This document shows positions 29,512-38,230 of a DNA stretch of 64,000 bases, piece by piece. This DNA is from Litorilituus sediminis. Lineage in GTDB: Bacteria > Pseudomonadota > Gammaproteobacteria > Enterobacterales > Alteromonadaceae. The stretch covers positions 2,852,001 to 2,916,000 of the forward strand of contig NZ_CP034759.1 in NCBI RefSeq assembly GCF_004295665.1, written 5' to 3'. The translations under genes and the position numbers were made by a program. Position 1 is the stretch's first letter. The number at the start of each line of letters is the position of its first letter. The notes beneath the pieces are model-generated. The model was not told where the DNA came from. It saw only the letters and a program-made list of their open reading frames with translations, and ran no database searches.

Positions 29512-29526
29512 TGGCATGGATGATGC
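29512..29526 (+). promoter_or_regulatory. Sigma-54 (RpoN) -24/-12 promoter of the PEP-CTERM gene
   Basis: TGGCATG, four bases, then ATGC gives TGGCATGGATGATGC, which fits the sigma-54 consensus TGGCACG-N4-TTGC at 9 of 11 positions. The GG and GC elements (29513-29514, 29525-29526) have the correct spacing. The predicted start is near 29538, giving a leader of about 65 nt. In PEP-CTERM bacteria substrate genes are known to be driven by RpoN with the regulator PrsR. Confidence 0.7.
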
Positions 29527-29602
29527 TTTATTGGCAATAGTAAAAATTTAATTTATCTAATAAACATTGATTAACAGCATTAGTTAACTTTAAGGATGAA
29601 AA

Positions 29603-30388
29603 ATGAATACATTTAAGAAAATAGTCGCAGCATCGGTTGTGGCCTTAGCTGGTTTTTCAGCTTCAGCAGATGAGATTACTATTGGTGGCGTTACTTGGGA
29701 TCCAGATTTCGCTTCATTAACAGCCAATGACTTTATTTCTTCAGGGAATTTTACTCAATGGTATGTAAACCCTCCTGGATCTGCGCCAGGTACTACTGAT
29801 ATCAATGCCGTTGTTCCAGGTACAGTAGGTTCTGTTTTACAAGGTATTGGTGAGATCACTACCTTTAACGGCAAATCAGCTGCAACAAGCCCATTTGTGT
29901 GTGCTACATGTGAGTTAACTTTTAGCTTCGGTGGTTTAGTTTTTGATGGTGACTTAACTGATGGTTCTCTATTTGATTTAGCAGCATCAGCAGCTTCAGG
30001 TTACTTCAATATTTATTTTGATGACTCTGCAGACTTTGATTATGCTAATATCCAAGGTCAGGCTGATGCAAACAATGCCTTAGATGGTACTTTATTTTTA
30101 GGTCTATCTTTTAAATCTTTACAAGAAGGTGCAGGCTTTACACCAGCAGCGGGTTCAATTGATTCAATTTGGGATGTAACTAGTGGTGCAGCTGCATATC
30201 ACTTTGATACTGACTCTCAGTTATTAGGCTCTGATGTTCGCTTTGGTTCAAATGTAATTTTCCAAGGTTTGTACGGTTCATCAAATGGTTTAGCAAACGG
30301 TAACACAATTCCAGAGCCAAGCACTTTAGCTATTTTAGGCTTAGGTCTATTAGGTTTAGCTGGTGCTAAACGTCGTAAGAAAGCTTAA
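29603..30388 (+). CDS. PEP-CTERM sorting domain protein
   Basis: This 261-residue secreted protein has an N-terminal signal peptide (MNTFKKIVAASVVALAGFSASA). The C-terminal sorting signal reads IPEPSTLAILGLGLLG followed by LAGAKRRKKA: an I-PEP motif, a membrane segment and a basic tail, as recognised by exosortase. The mature part is acidic, rich in Gly, Ser and Asp, with one Cys pair (CATC) and a probable beta-sandwich. It is likely delivered to the cell surface or extracellular matrix after cleavage at the PEP motif. Function beyond this is unknown. It is the only PEP-CTERM substrate in the window, sits directly behind the prsT genes, and has a sigma-54 promoter upstream. Confidence 0.93.
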   Translation: MNTFKKIVAASVVALAGFSASADEITIGGVTWDPDFASLTANDFISSGNFTQWYVNPPGSAPGTTDINAVVPGTVGSVLQGIGEITTFNGKSAATSPFVCATCELTFSFGGLVFDGDLTDGSLFDLAASAASGYFNIYFDDSADFDYANIQGQADANNALDGTLFLGLSFKSLQEGAGFTPAAGSIDSIWDVTSGAAAYHFDTDSQLLGSDVRFGSNVIFQGLYGSSNGLANGNTIPEPSTLAILGLGLLGLAGAKRRKKA

Positions 30389-30415
30389 TTTTTAGTTATT
30401 CTTTAGTTTGTTAAG

Positions 30416-30442
30416 AGCCTCACTTAGTGAGGCTTTTTTTTT
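30416..30442 (+). terminator. Intrinsic terminator after the PEP-CTERM gene
   Basis: Inverted arms AGCCTCACT and AGTGAGGCT (30416-30434) are followed by a run of eight or more T. Confidence 0.9.
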
Positions 30443-30459
30443 GCCTTGATTATAAAAAA

Positions 30460-30489
30460 GGCAATAAAAAACCACTCAAATGAGTGGTT
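30460..30489 (-). terminator. Intrinsic terminator of the cytochrome c gene
   Basis: Arms AACCACTCA (30470-30478) and TGAGTGGTT (30481-30489) are followed on the minus strand by TTTTATTG. The hairpin lies just beyond the cytochrome stop codon. Confidence 0.8.
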
Positions 30490-30511
30490 TATTATTAGCA
30501 GAAAGCACTGC

Positions 30512-30811
30512 TTATTTCATATTGGCGTAGAAAGCAGCAAGGTTTTCCATATCTGCATCTGTAAGCGCCATAACCATAGGCTTCATAGTAGGATCATTAC
30601 GCTTGCCTGATTTAAAGTCTTTAAGTTGCTTAACTAAATACGCTTCTTTTTGACCTTTTAGGTTAGGATACATAGGAACCATAGAGATACCGTCAGTACC
30701 GTGACATGCTGCACACATAGTTGATTTTTTCTTTCCTTCAGCAGCATCACCAGCATATGCAGGTGAAGCCATAACAACAGTTGCTGCAACAGCAAGCACT
30801 AGTTTTTTCAT
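30512..30811 (-). CDS. Small periplasmic cytochrome c (c553-like)
   Basis: This is a 99-residue precursor with a signal peptide (MKKLVLAVAATVVMASPAYA) and a single haem-binding motif CAACH near mature residue 16. MVPMYPNLKGQKEAYLVKQL and KPMVMALTDADMENLAAFY follow, and one of the methionines in these stretches should be the axial ligand. It should carry electrons in the periplasm. The partner oxidase or reductase cannot be named. The ATG at 30811 has AGAGAG about eight bases upstream, and an in-frame GTG at 30820 is less likely. It is a monocistronic unit. Confidence 0.92.
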   Translation of the reverse strand: MKKLVLAVAATVVMASPAYAGDAAEGKKKSTMCAACHGTDGISMVPMYPNLKGQKEAYLVKQLKDFKSGKRNDPTMKPMVMALTDADMENLAAFYANMK

Positions 30812-31050
30812 AATAATCACTCTCTTTATATATCGGACATTAATAACACCTACAACGCCGATGGTGTTACTTGGTAAAATACTATTGCCCAGTATATGAA
30901 AATAAATGTCAGCTGTCCTCTTTTTTTGCAGTAGTTCTGATTAACATCAAAGTTTTGTTAGAGTTTTTACCCTAAACCTTGTAATACTATATTTTTCATA
31001 TGCGTGTAAAATGGTGTTAATACGTATAAATTAGAGAAAAGGTCGTTGTT

Positions 31051-31374
31051 TTGTCCGTTATAGATAAAAAATCAATACAGTCAATCCGCTTACTCGATGA
31101 TGTCATTGTGATTGGCTGGTTAAATACTTGGTATCAAGAGGATATAGAGGATTTATTATCAGTTATCGTGAGCTTATCCAATGATATTGAGATAGTAGAA
31201 AAACTCATTGGCGCAGATAGGGAATCAATACGCATCACATGGCAACAGCAATTTTATTTTGTTTTACATTTTGATTTTTATAGCCAGTCTTGCTGGATTG
31301 ATGGTGAGGATCACCATAGTAGTAATAACTTACCAGCATTGCTTGATGACATTATGGTAGATAGGGATGAATAA
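31051..31374 (+). CDS. Small conserved protein, possibly DUF3630
   Basis: This 107-residue soluble acidic protein starts with TTG (31051), with AAAGG about ten bases upstream. I do not firmly recognise it. The layout (VIVIGWLNTWYQEDIEDLL, FYFVLHFDFYSQSCWID) recalls the small Alteromonadales family DUF3630. It overlaps the next gene by 8 bp, so it is translationally coupled with a DUF523 protein. No signal peptide, membrane segment or catalytic motif is visible. Confidence 0.5.
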   Translation: MSVIDKKSIQSIRLLDDVIVIGWLNTWYQEDIEDLLSVIVSLSNDIEIVEKLIGADRESIRITWQQQFYFVLHFDFYSQSCWIDGEDHHSSNNLPALLDDIMVDRDE

Positions 31375-31852
31375 GCCCTACTGTAAAATTCTCATTAGTA
31401 GCTGCTTTTTGGGAAATAAAGTTCGTTATGATGGTCAAGCTAAAGTAATAAATCATCCTGTGATTGCTTTGTGGCAGCAGCAAAATAGATTGGTGCCAGT
31501 TTGCCCTGAAGTCAGTGGTGGCTTATCAGTACCGCGCAGCCCTGCCGAGATTCAAGGTGAGACAGGTAAGGTATTAACCTGTGATGGTAAGGATGTAACC
31601 AGAGCATTTTTGCAAGGAGCAGAGCATGCTTTGGCGGTGTGCCGTAACCATAATATTCAGTTTGCTTTACTTAAAGAGTCTAGCCCTTCTTGTGGTAGTC
31701 AGTTGATATATGATGGTACTTTCTCCGGCAGAAAAATTAATGGTCAAGGGGTTTGTAGTCAAGTGCTCAGCGCAAATGGTATAGCTGTTTATTCTGAGGT
31801 TTCAATAGAAAAGCTAATTGCTGTTATTGCGCACCAAGACAGTCTTACTTAG
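31367..31852 (+). CDS. DUF523 family protein
   Basis: This 161-residue protein belongs to DUF523. It carries the conserved ISSCFLGNKVRYDG near the start, PVCPEVSGGLSVPRSPAEI in the middle, and LLKESSPSCGS with two conserved cysteine positions, followed by GQGVCSQVL. The ordered cysteines suggest metal or redox chemistry, but no activity is established that I can name. The start overlaps the preceding small gene. Confidence 0.88.
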   Translation: MNKPYCKILISSCFLGNKVRYDGQAKVINHPVIALWQQQNRLVPVCPEVSGGLSVPRSPAEIQGETGKVLTCDGKDVTRAFLQGAEHALAVCRNHNIQFALLKESSPSCGSQLIYDGTFSGRKINGQGVCSQVLSANGIAVYSEVSIEKLIAVIAHQDSLT

Positions 31853-31924
31853 ATAATGCTTGAAGGTCTGACCAGTATGTATAACAATGCTTAGATTTGT
31901 GATTAATTACGAGCAAGGGTTAAC

Positions 31925-32413
31925 ATGGCAAATCGATTTAGTTCAATAGTAAAAAAAATCAACCGAGCGCCAAAGGCGTTACGATCATTTTTACTAAGCA
32001 AGTTATTTTCAAGTCAGGTGAAATTTGCTGGTACAACAGGGATAAGAATTGAAAAGTTAGATCAATTTGAAAGCTACCTTAGCTTAAAGAATGCTAAAAA
32101 GGTGCAAAACCATATTGGTGGAGTACATGCTGTAGCCGCGGCAGTTTTAGCTGAATCAGCAACAGGTATTGTTTTTGGTATGAATGTGCCAGATAACAAG
32201 CTGCCTTTATTAAAGACCATGACCATAAGTTATCAGCGTCGTATGCAAGGAGCTTTACAAGCAAAAGCAAGCTTAACTGCTGAGCAGGTTGCTCAAATTG
32301 AAACAGATGAAAAAGGCAGTGTTACAGTACCTGTAGTTATCACAGATGAAAGTAAACTTGAGCCAATTGTTTGCCAAATGGAGTGGGCCTGGGTAAGTAA
32401 AAATAAGTCTTAA
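31925..32413 (+). CDS. DUF4442 hotdog-fold protein
   Basis: This 162-residue protein resembles the DUF4442 family of thioesterase-like hotdog proteins. Recognisable parts are KNHIGGVHAVAAAVLAE-like (here VQNHIGGVHAVAAAVLAESA, with the conserved His), FGMNVPDNKLPLLKTMTISY and the terminal CQMEWAWVSKN. A role in acyl-CoA or fatty acid metabolism is suggested by the fold only. It stands between the DUF523 gene and the large kinase-like gene and is not obviously in an operon with either. Confidence 0.8.
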   Translation: MANRFSSIVKKINRAPKALRSFLLSKLFSSQVKFAGTTGIRIEKLDQFESYLSLKNAKKVQNHIGGVHAVAAAVLAESATGIVFGMNVPDNKLPLLKTMTISYQRRMQGALQAKASLTAEQVAQIETDEKGSVTVPVVITDESKLEPIVCQMEWAWVSKNKS

Positions 32414-32486
32414 TCTAGCTGTTATTGGTGATTGCTTAGTATAAAATGGCAAGTAAGGGAATGAATGTCTAATTAAGCCATTAACT

Positions 32487-35351
32487 ATGAATGACGTTAC
32501 CAAACAAGTAACTGTAAATAAGAAAGAAAAAAACAATAATATTAATAACACCCCGCTATTGCGACTGCATTTTGGCTATTTATTAGCGGTATTTCTTCTT
32601 GCTATTTTAATTGTTATGACAGTAGCGCTGCAGTTCTTCCAAGGTAAATGGCAGCAAGGGCTAACAACACAGCAGCTTTATCAGCTTGAAGCTAAGCAAA
32701 ACTATAATGATGCCTTTCGTCAGATGACGGATGCCATTGATAAAACATTATCGGCAAAAGATGGCGAGCAACTGCTTAGCTCACACCAAACTAGCTTGAC
32801 GGCAACCAAGTCACTTCCCTTATTATCTACCGCCGAAAGAGCTGTTTTTCAAGTGCAGCTTGCAGAAATCCAAAGGTTATCCAAGTTGGCGCGTCGTATA
32901 CAATTACATAGTCAACGTAATGATGCTCTCAAGCAAGCTGTTTTGCGGCAACTTCAATTAGTTAATCAAGGTATTGAGTCGGCAGACACTCGCCTTATAA
33001 AAGCAAATCAATTTAATTTATTAACGCCACTTATACAGCAAAGCCTTGTTGCAGTTGAAGGCCTGTCTTTAAATAGTTCCAAAGCAAGCTTTGAGATAAT
33101 CAAGGTAATGTTAGCCAATGCCACTAAACAGATTGAGTTATTAGATGTCTCAATTCAAGAAAGCCATCCAGAGCTTTTCAAGCAATTCACTCGGTTAAAT
33201 GAGTTACTTTACACTGAGCAAAGTGCATTAGCGAAATGGCAAGGTTACTTACGTTTAGCAAGTCAATATAAAGAGCAGCTCGCAGCGATTAAAGAAAAAG
33301 CACAGCAAGTATCACAACAGTTACCGGTTAGCACTAATAATAATCAGGCAACTCCAATTGAGCTGTGGTTAACAAGTTATGGCATAGAGATAAACGCAGA
33401 GCAATTATCAAGGCTGCTAACTGTGTTGATATTTGTGCAACTCTTTTCACTGTTACTGTTGCTTTATCTATATTATCAAAAAGTGCAAGCTTCTCTTAAA
33501 AAGCTTGTGGCATGTGTTGAGCGAAAAGCTCATGGCAAAGACACTGAACAACAAGCTCACTTCTGCTTAGAGGTAGAGCAGTTAACAGGTGTCGTGACAA
33601 GGTTTAATCAGCAAGCACATCTTCAAGAAGAGCTAGACGCAAGTGTTGCTAAGCTAAATGAGCAAGCAAAAGAGCTTATTCGATTATCGGACGAAAATAC
33701 TTATCTACAGCAGCAAGTTAGTTCAGGAGATCAAGAGCAGCAAGCGCGTATTCAAGCATTATTATCTGAATATAAAGGCCTCTTTACGCAACTGAGGCAA
33801 GCCATTACTACTATGATAATAACTGCTGCTGATGAGCAGAAAAAATCCAGCCAAACGCTTAATCAAGTTGCGAGCAAGCAACAACTACGCTACATAGATG
33901 CAACACTTAGCCAATGGCAATATAGTACTAGTTTACGCAGCGCAGGGCATAGTTTAGCGTTAACTGATGTTAATCTGGTTAGTTTAATACATGCTAGTTT
34001 ATTTAATTTATCACAAGAGTATCTCTGGCAAGATAATCAAGCGAGTGTCTCTATAAGCGATAAAATTATTCCTGCCATCAAAGTGGATGATGTGCTGCTA
34101 GCAAACTTTCTTAGAGCTTATATACAGTTATTGCTGTTGGAGCAGAGTAACGCCAAACTCAAGCTTGAGGTCAAGCTTAAAGATAAACGTCGCGGTCAAC
34201 AAATCATCCAGCTGCTTGCTAAGGTTGTCACTAAGCAAAAGCAAGTTGCACTGCCGCAATGTTGGCAAGATCTTCAAGCTGGTGATCAGGATAGTACGGG
34301 CTTACTTACTTCCTTCAATGTGCTATTACAACAACTTCATGGTGAAGTGCCGTTATTATCATTACTTGATAACGGCTATCAGCTAACTATCGAGTTGCCA
34401 CTAGCTACGGCTTCTGAGCAGGCGTTGAGTGAAGAGCTTGTTGTTGCTAGCAATAAAACTTGTGAGGATAACTTTAGCCAATTACTGGCAAGAACAGACA
34501 TCACTCGGTTTATTCCTCAAGCTTGGCAAAACAAGATATATCATAGCGGGCCGCATAGTGTATTGCTGGGTGTAACTGAACCGGCAATTCACCATAAGTT
34601 ACTTGCTTATTTAACCTGGCTTGGCTTACATGCTGAGTTGGCTGTGAATGAATCTAGGATGCGACAACTTTGGCGAACGGGTCGATATAGCTTGTTATTA
34701 ACTGAGTTTGATATCGATGCTAATTCATATTATTGCCTTGATGCTACTACGCCTAATAACGCTTTGTTACGCGGCGTGTTTGTTGTCAGTAAGCAGTGCT
34801 TGCAAGCAGCTAAAAATACAAAGCATTGGCGAACTGGGCAGTTTACCATTGATGGTGATTTAGCAGAGCTTAGCGAGCTTTTATCACCATGGCTTATTTG
34901 CCAAGAGCAAAAGCAAGCGGATAAAACATTAACAGCGGTTGATTCGGCAACAATGGCTGAGCATGCTGCTAATACCGCCACAGTGAGCTTATCACCTGCA
35001 AGTGAGTCATTAACTGACGCCTTAGATTTTGAGCGCTATATAAAGCACCAAGCCAATGTAGAATTAGCATTATTTATGTTAGATGATTACCTAGACAATA
35101 TAGAATTAAATGTCGGTAAATTAGCTAAGGCAATGGCTAAACAGCAGTGGACTAAAGCGCAGAATGCGGTTGAGTGTATTCATAATGACGCGAGAATTTT
35201 AGCGGCTAATCAATTAAAGCAGTTATCAATTCATTGGTTAACACTACTGGCTAGTGGTGATGGCCGAGAAAATAAAGCTTTAATTAAGAAACTACTCAGT
35301 AAAACGAAAGCAGAAACCGTTAAGCTAAAGAAATTCGCGGCGGCTTTATAG
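32487..35351 (+). CDS. Degenerate hybrid sensor-kinase-like membrane protein with Hpt-like C-terminus
   Basis: This 954-residue protein has transmembrane helix 1 at ~26-50, a long helical periplasmic part, and helix 2 at ~307-328. A HAMP-like segment and coiled coil follow (~330-430). The next region has the position and length of HisKA plus HATPase (~430-660) but shows neither a clear phospho-acceptor histidine nor the N/G1/G2 boxes. A receiver-like segment (~680-820) lacks the usual acidic pocket. The last ~110 residues (ALFMLDDYLDNIELNVGKLA, then AVECIHNDARILAANQLKQL) look like an Hpt domain with His in IHNDA. I infer a signalling protein that has lost kinase activity or is extremely diverged. 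Neighbours give no clue to its signal. Confidence 0.6.
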   Translation: MNDVTKQVTVNKKEKNNNINNTPLLRLHFGYLLAVFLLAILIVMTVALQFFQGKWQQGLTTQQLYQLEAKQNYNDAFRQMTDAIDKTLSAKDGEQLLSSHQTSLTATKSLPLLSTAERAVFQVQLAEIQRLSKLARRIQLHSQRNDALKQAVLRQLQLVNQGIESADTRLIKANQFNLLTPLIQQSLVAVEGLSLNSSKASFEIIKVMLANATKQIELLDVSIQESHPELFKQFTRLNELLYTEQSALAKWQGYLRLASQYKEQLAAIKEKAQQVSQQLPVSTNNNQATPIELWLTSYGIEINAEQLSRLLTVLIFVQLFSLLLLLYLYYQKVQASLKKLVACVERKAHGKDTEQQAHFCLEVEQLTGVVTRFNQQAHLQEELDASVAKLNEQAKELIRLSDENTYLQQQVSSGDQEQQARIQALLSEYKGLFTQLRQAITTMIITAADEQKKSSQTLNQVASKQQLRYIDATLSQWQYSTSLRSAGHSLALTDVNLVSLIHASLFNLSQEYLWQDNQASVSISDKIIPAIKVDDVLLANFLRAYIQLLLLEQSNAKLKLEVKLKDKRRGQQIIQLLAKVVTKQKQVALPQCWQDLQAGDQDSTGLLTSFNVLLQQLHGEVPLLSLLDNGYQLTIELPLATASEQALSEELVVASNKTCEDNFSQLLARTDITRFIPQAWQNKIYHSGPHSVLLGVTEPAIHHKLLAYLTWLGLHAELAVNESRMRQLWRTGRYSLLLTEFDIDANSYYCLDATTPNNALLRGVFVVSKQCLQAAKNTKHWRTGQFTIDGDLAELSELLSPWLICQEQKQADKTLTAVDSATMAEHAANTATVSLSPASESLTDALDFERYIKHQANVELALFMLDDYLDNIELNVGKLAKAMAKQQWTKAQNAVECIHNDARILAANQLKQLSIHWLTLLASGDGRENKALIKKLLSKTKAETVKLKKFAAAL

Positions 35352-35367
35352 TGATAATGAGCAGCTG

Positions 35368-36570
35368 CTAAGCATCTCTTGGCAGACCTTTTTCAATTGA
35401 GCGAATAAGGCGTAAAGTCAACCTGTGATTAGCTGACTGTGATTGCTGCTCAGCGGCTATTGCTGCTCGTTTTATCATTTGTTGTTCTAGCGCCCATGAA
35501 ATATGCTCTTTTACCATATCATTGGCCACATCTTGTTTGCTGTTTAATGCTGTCACTATATCTTCACTATAGGGGGCATTACCTAAGGCGACAGCAATAT
35601 TTCGTAACCAGCTTTGGTAGCCAATTCGTCGAATGGGTGAGCCTTGCAACTTATTTAAGAAATACTCTTCTGTCCATGCAAATAAGCTTAATAGTGAAAC
35701 ATGATCAAGATTTTCTCTGGCTTGAAAATCTTCAAGCTCAGTCAGCTTGGCATACTTGTTCCAAGGGCAAATAAGTTGGCAATCATCACAGCCATAAATA
35801 CGATTGCCCATTAAAGGGCGTAACTCAACAGGAATGGCTTCTGGCGATTCAATAGTAAAGTATGAGATACAGCGTCTAGCATCAACAACATACGGCTCAA
35901 CAATCGCCTTTGTCGGGCAAATTTTGATACAGGCAACGCAGCTGCCACAATCATTGCTACGCACTGTCTCGTCGCTGTGTTTACTGGCATTAATGGCATA
36001 GTCATTTTGACTCACAGGTAAGGGAATATCGACAAAAAGCTCCCCAAGAAAAAACCATGAACCCGCTTCTTTGTTAAGCAGTAACGTGTGTTTTCCTTGC
36101 CAACCTAATCCCGCCTTTTCGGCTAAGGGTCTTTCAAGTACGGGGGCAGAGTCAACAAAAGGGCGACAATTAAATGATTGGCAATGTTGAGCTATTTTTT
36201 GTCCTAATTGCTGTAGGCGCTTGCGCATTAATTTATGGTAATCACGACCGAGTGCGTACCGGCTGATATAAGCCAAATTCTTATCTTTTAATATTTTCGA
36301 AAACTGGGCATTTTGTGGTAAATAATTGAGCCTTACACTGATCACTCTGAGTGTACCCGGCACAAGTTCATCAGGACGTGTTCGCATTAAACCATGACGT
36401 GCCATATAATCCATATTGCCGTGATAGCCTTGTTCAAGCCAACGTAAAAAAGCAGGCTCGTGTGCTGATAAGTCTATATCGCTAATGCCTACCTGAGAAA
36501 AACCTAGCTCTTGTCCCCAGCGCTTGATTTTTTCCGCTAATTCTTGATAGTTAATGGCAGTTGTTGTCAT
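35368..36570 (-). CDS. queG: Epoxyqueuosine reductase QueG
   Basis: This cobalamin- and iron-sulfur-dependent enzyme performs the last step of queuosine synthesis in tRNA, reducing epoxyqueuosine to queuosine. It has 400 residues, slightly longer than E. coli QueG (~379). The two 4Fe-4S binding clusters are visible as CGSCVACIKICP and CDDCQLICPWNKYA. The N-terminus has GFSQVGISDIDLSAHEP and the active-site stretch RVISVRLNYLP. A C-terminal extra segment is rich in Gln and Arg. It diverges from nnr with only 31 bp between, as in E. coli (yjeS-yjeF). Confidence 0.96.
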   Translation of the reverse strand: MTTTAINYQELAEKIKRWGQELGFSQVGISDIDLSAHEPAFLRWLEQGYHGNMDYMARHGLMRTRPDELVPGTLRVISVRLNYLPQNAQFSKILKDKNLAYISRYALGRDYHKLMRKRLQQLGQKIAQHCQSFNCRPFVDSAPVLERPLAEKAGLGWQGKHTLLLNKEAGSWFFLGELFVDIPLPVSQNDYAINASKHSDETVRSNDCGSCVACIKICPTKAIVEPYVVDARRCISYFTIESPEAIPVELRPLMGNRIYGCDDCQLICPWNKYAKLTELEDFQARENLDHVSLLSLFAWTEEYFLNKLQGSPIRRIGYQSWLRNIAVALGNAPYSEDIVTALNSKQDVANDMVKEHISWALEQQMIKRAAIAAEQQSQSANHRLTLRLIRSIEKGLPRDA

Positions 36571-36601
36571 ATTTATTAAAATTGATTACTAGATCTAGGT
36601 G

Positions 36602-38194
36602 ATGAGTGTTGCAATGAAGTTATTACAAAGTTTACCACACACTGACTGGTTAACATCAGTATATAGCGCAAAACAAGTGCTAGAAAATGAGGCGAAAGTT
36701 GCGCAAAGTCAAAACCTCGCTATGTTTCATTTGATGGAGCTAGCCGGGCAAGCTGCATTTACTCATTTAATTGCGCATTGGCCTAGCGCACAGCATGTTT
36801 TGGTATTAGCAGGTAAAGGAAATAATGGTGGTGACGGTTTTATTGTTGCCACGCTTGCTAAAAAGGCTGGTTTAAAGGTGACGGTACTGCTTACTTGTAT
36901 ACCTGAAGAGTTAAAAGGGGATGCGGCGAGAGCGTATCAAGCAATGCTTGTGGCGGGTGATATTACGGTTATTAATCTGCTTGATGATAGCTCTTCTTTA
37001 GCAGCGCTTATCCATAATGAGGCAGATATTATTGTTGATGCACTGTTTGGCATTGGTTTTCATGGTAGCTTACCTGAGAATATTGCTCAATTGGTTGCTG
37101 AGGTTAATAACAGCTCAACTCCTGTATTGAGTATTGATGTGCCTTCAGGCCTTTGCGCAACAACGGGCGCTGTTTCTGCTGGTAAGTTAGTAACTCAGGC
37201 AATTATGGCTGATGTTACCGTTACTTTCATTGTCCTTAAATCTGGTTTACTCACGGGGCAAGCGGCTAATTTTGTTGGTCAGCTCAAACTTTCTAACTTA
37301 GGTTTAGGTGCAGCTTTTTCACAACAAGTTGCCACGTCAGTCTATTGGCAGCGCTTACATTTTGATGATGAAGATTCCACAGTACCTTTACTGGCTAAAC
37401 GTCTAAATACAAGCCATAAAGGTAGTATAGGTATGTTAGTCACCATTGGTGGCAACATTGGTATGCCTGGCGCTATTCGTCTTGCCAGTGAAGCGGCGCT
37501 GCGCTGTGGTGCAAGCTTAGTGAGTGTTTGTTGCCATGAAGGTAATCAAGCCTTGGTATTTAATGGTCGTCCTGAGCTGATGATGTCAGCAACTGATGTT
37601 GATTCGCTCAGACAATCAAACGCTTTGACTCATGCTAAGGCGATAGTGTTAGGGCCAGGTCTAGGTCATAATGAATGGGCTGAGCAGTTATATCGGCAAG
37701 TCGTCACGCAAGAGACTAGTTATGCTAAGCCTATAGTGATAGATGCTGATGCGCTGTCATTACTCGCAAGAGACAATCAACTTAGTCATGATTTTGAAAA
37801 ATTAATTTTGACCCCGCACCCCAAGGAAGCGGCTCGCTTACTTGCCTGTGATACTGCAGATATTGAAGCTAACAGAATCGAGAGTGCCAATAAAATCGCG
37901 CAAAAATATCACGCGATTTGCGTGCTTAAAGGTGCTGGTACAGTAATAACCGATGGCAAATGCACTGTTATTAATAGCTCGGGTAATGCAGGAATGGCCT
38001 CAGGTGGCATGGGAGACGTATTAAGTGGTATTATTGCCGCGCTTTGCATGCAAACAGACGATACCTTTTATGCGGTTTGTTTATCTGTATTTATTCATGG
38101 CTATGCTGCGGATATATTGGCCGAGAAAACAGGACCTCGTGGTATGCTAGCAAGTGATTTATTTGTCGAATTACAAAAGTTAGTCAATCGTTAA
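36602..38194 (+). CDS. nnr: Bifunctional NAD(P)H-hydrate epimerase / dehydratase Nnr
   Basis: This protein repairs hydrated NADH and NADPH. The N-terminal epimerase part (residues ~1-230) contains VLAGKGNNGGDGFIVATLA and DALFGIGFHGSL. The C-terminal ADP-dependent dehydratase (~250-530) contains HKGSIGMLVTIGGNIGMPGA and the nucleotide motif NAGMASGGMGDVLSGI. The total length of ~530 is usual for the fused enzyme. Starts at 36599 (GTG), 36602 and 36614 are all in frame and the ribosome site does not decide between them. It leads the nnr-tsaE-amiB-mutL-miaA-hfq run. Confidence 0.95.
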   Translation: MSVAMKLLQSLPHTDWLTSVYSAKQVLENEAKVAQSQNLAMFHLMELAGQAAFTHLIAHWPSAQHVLVLAGKGNNGGDGFIVATLAKKAGLKVTVLLTCIPEELKGDAARAYQAMLVAGDITVINLLDDSSSLAALIHNEADIIVDALFGIGFHGSLPENIAQLVAEVNNSSTPVLSIDVPSGLCATTGAVSAGKLVTQAIMADVTVTFIVLKSGLLTGQAANFVGQLKLSNLGLGAAFSQQVATSVYWQRLHFDDEDSTVPLLAKRLNTSHKGSIGMLVTIGGNIGMPGAIRLASEAALRCGASLVSVCCHEGNQALVFNGRPELMMSATDVDSLRQSNALTHAKAIVLGPGLGHNEWAEQLYRQVVTQETSYAKPIVIDADALSLLARDNQLSHDFEKLILTPHPKEAARLLACDTADIEANRIESANKIAQKYHAICVLKGAGTVITDGKCTVINSSGNAGMASGGMGDVLSGIIAALCMQTDDTFYAVCLSVFIHGYAADILAEKTGPRGMLASDLFVELQKLVNR

Positions 38195-38230
38195 TCGACT
38201 GGCTAGATATTTATTGATTTAAAGAAAAGC

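Noticed and set aside
30827-30855. A TTGTAG-17 bp-TATATA promoter for the cytochrome c gene
   Set aside because: The start site would fall at about 30820, which would leave the Shine-Dalgarno sequence outside the transcript.
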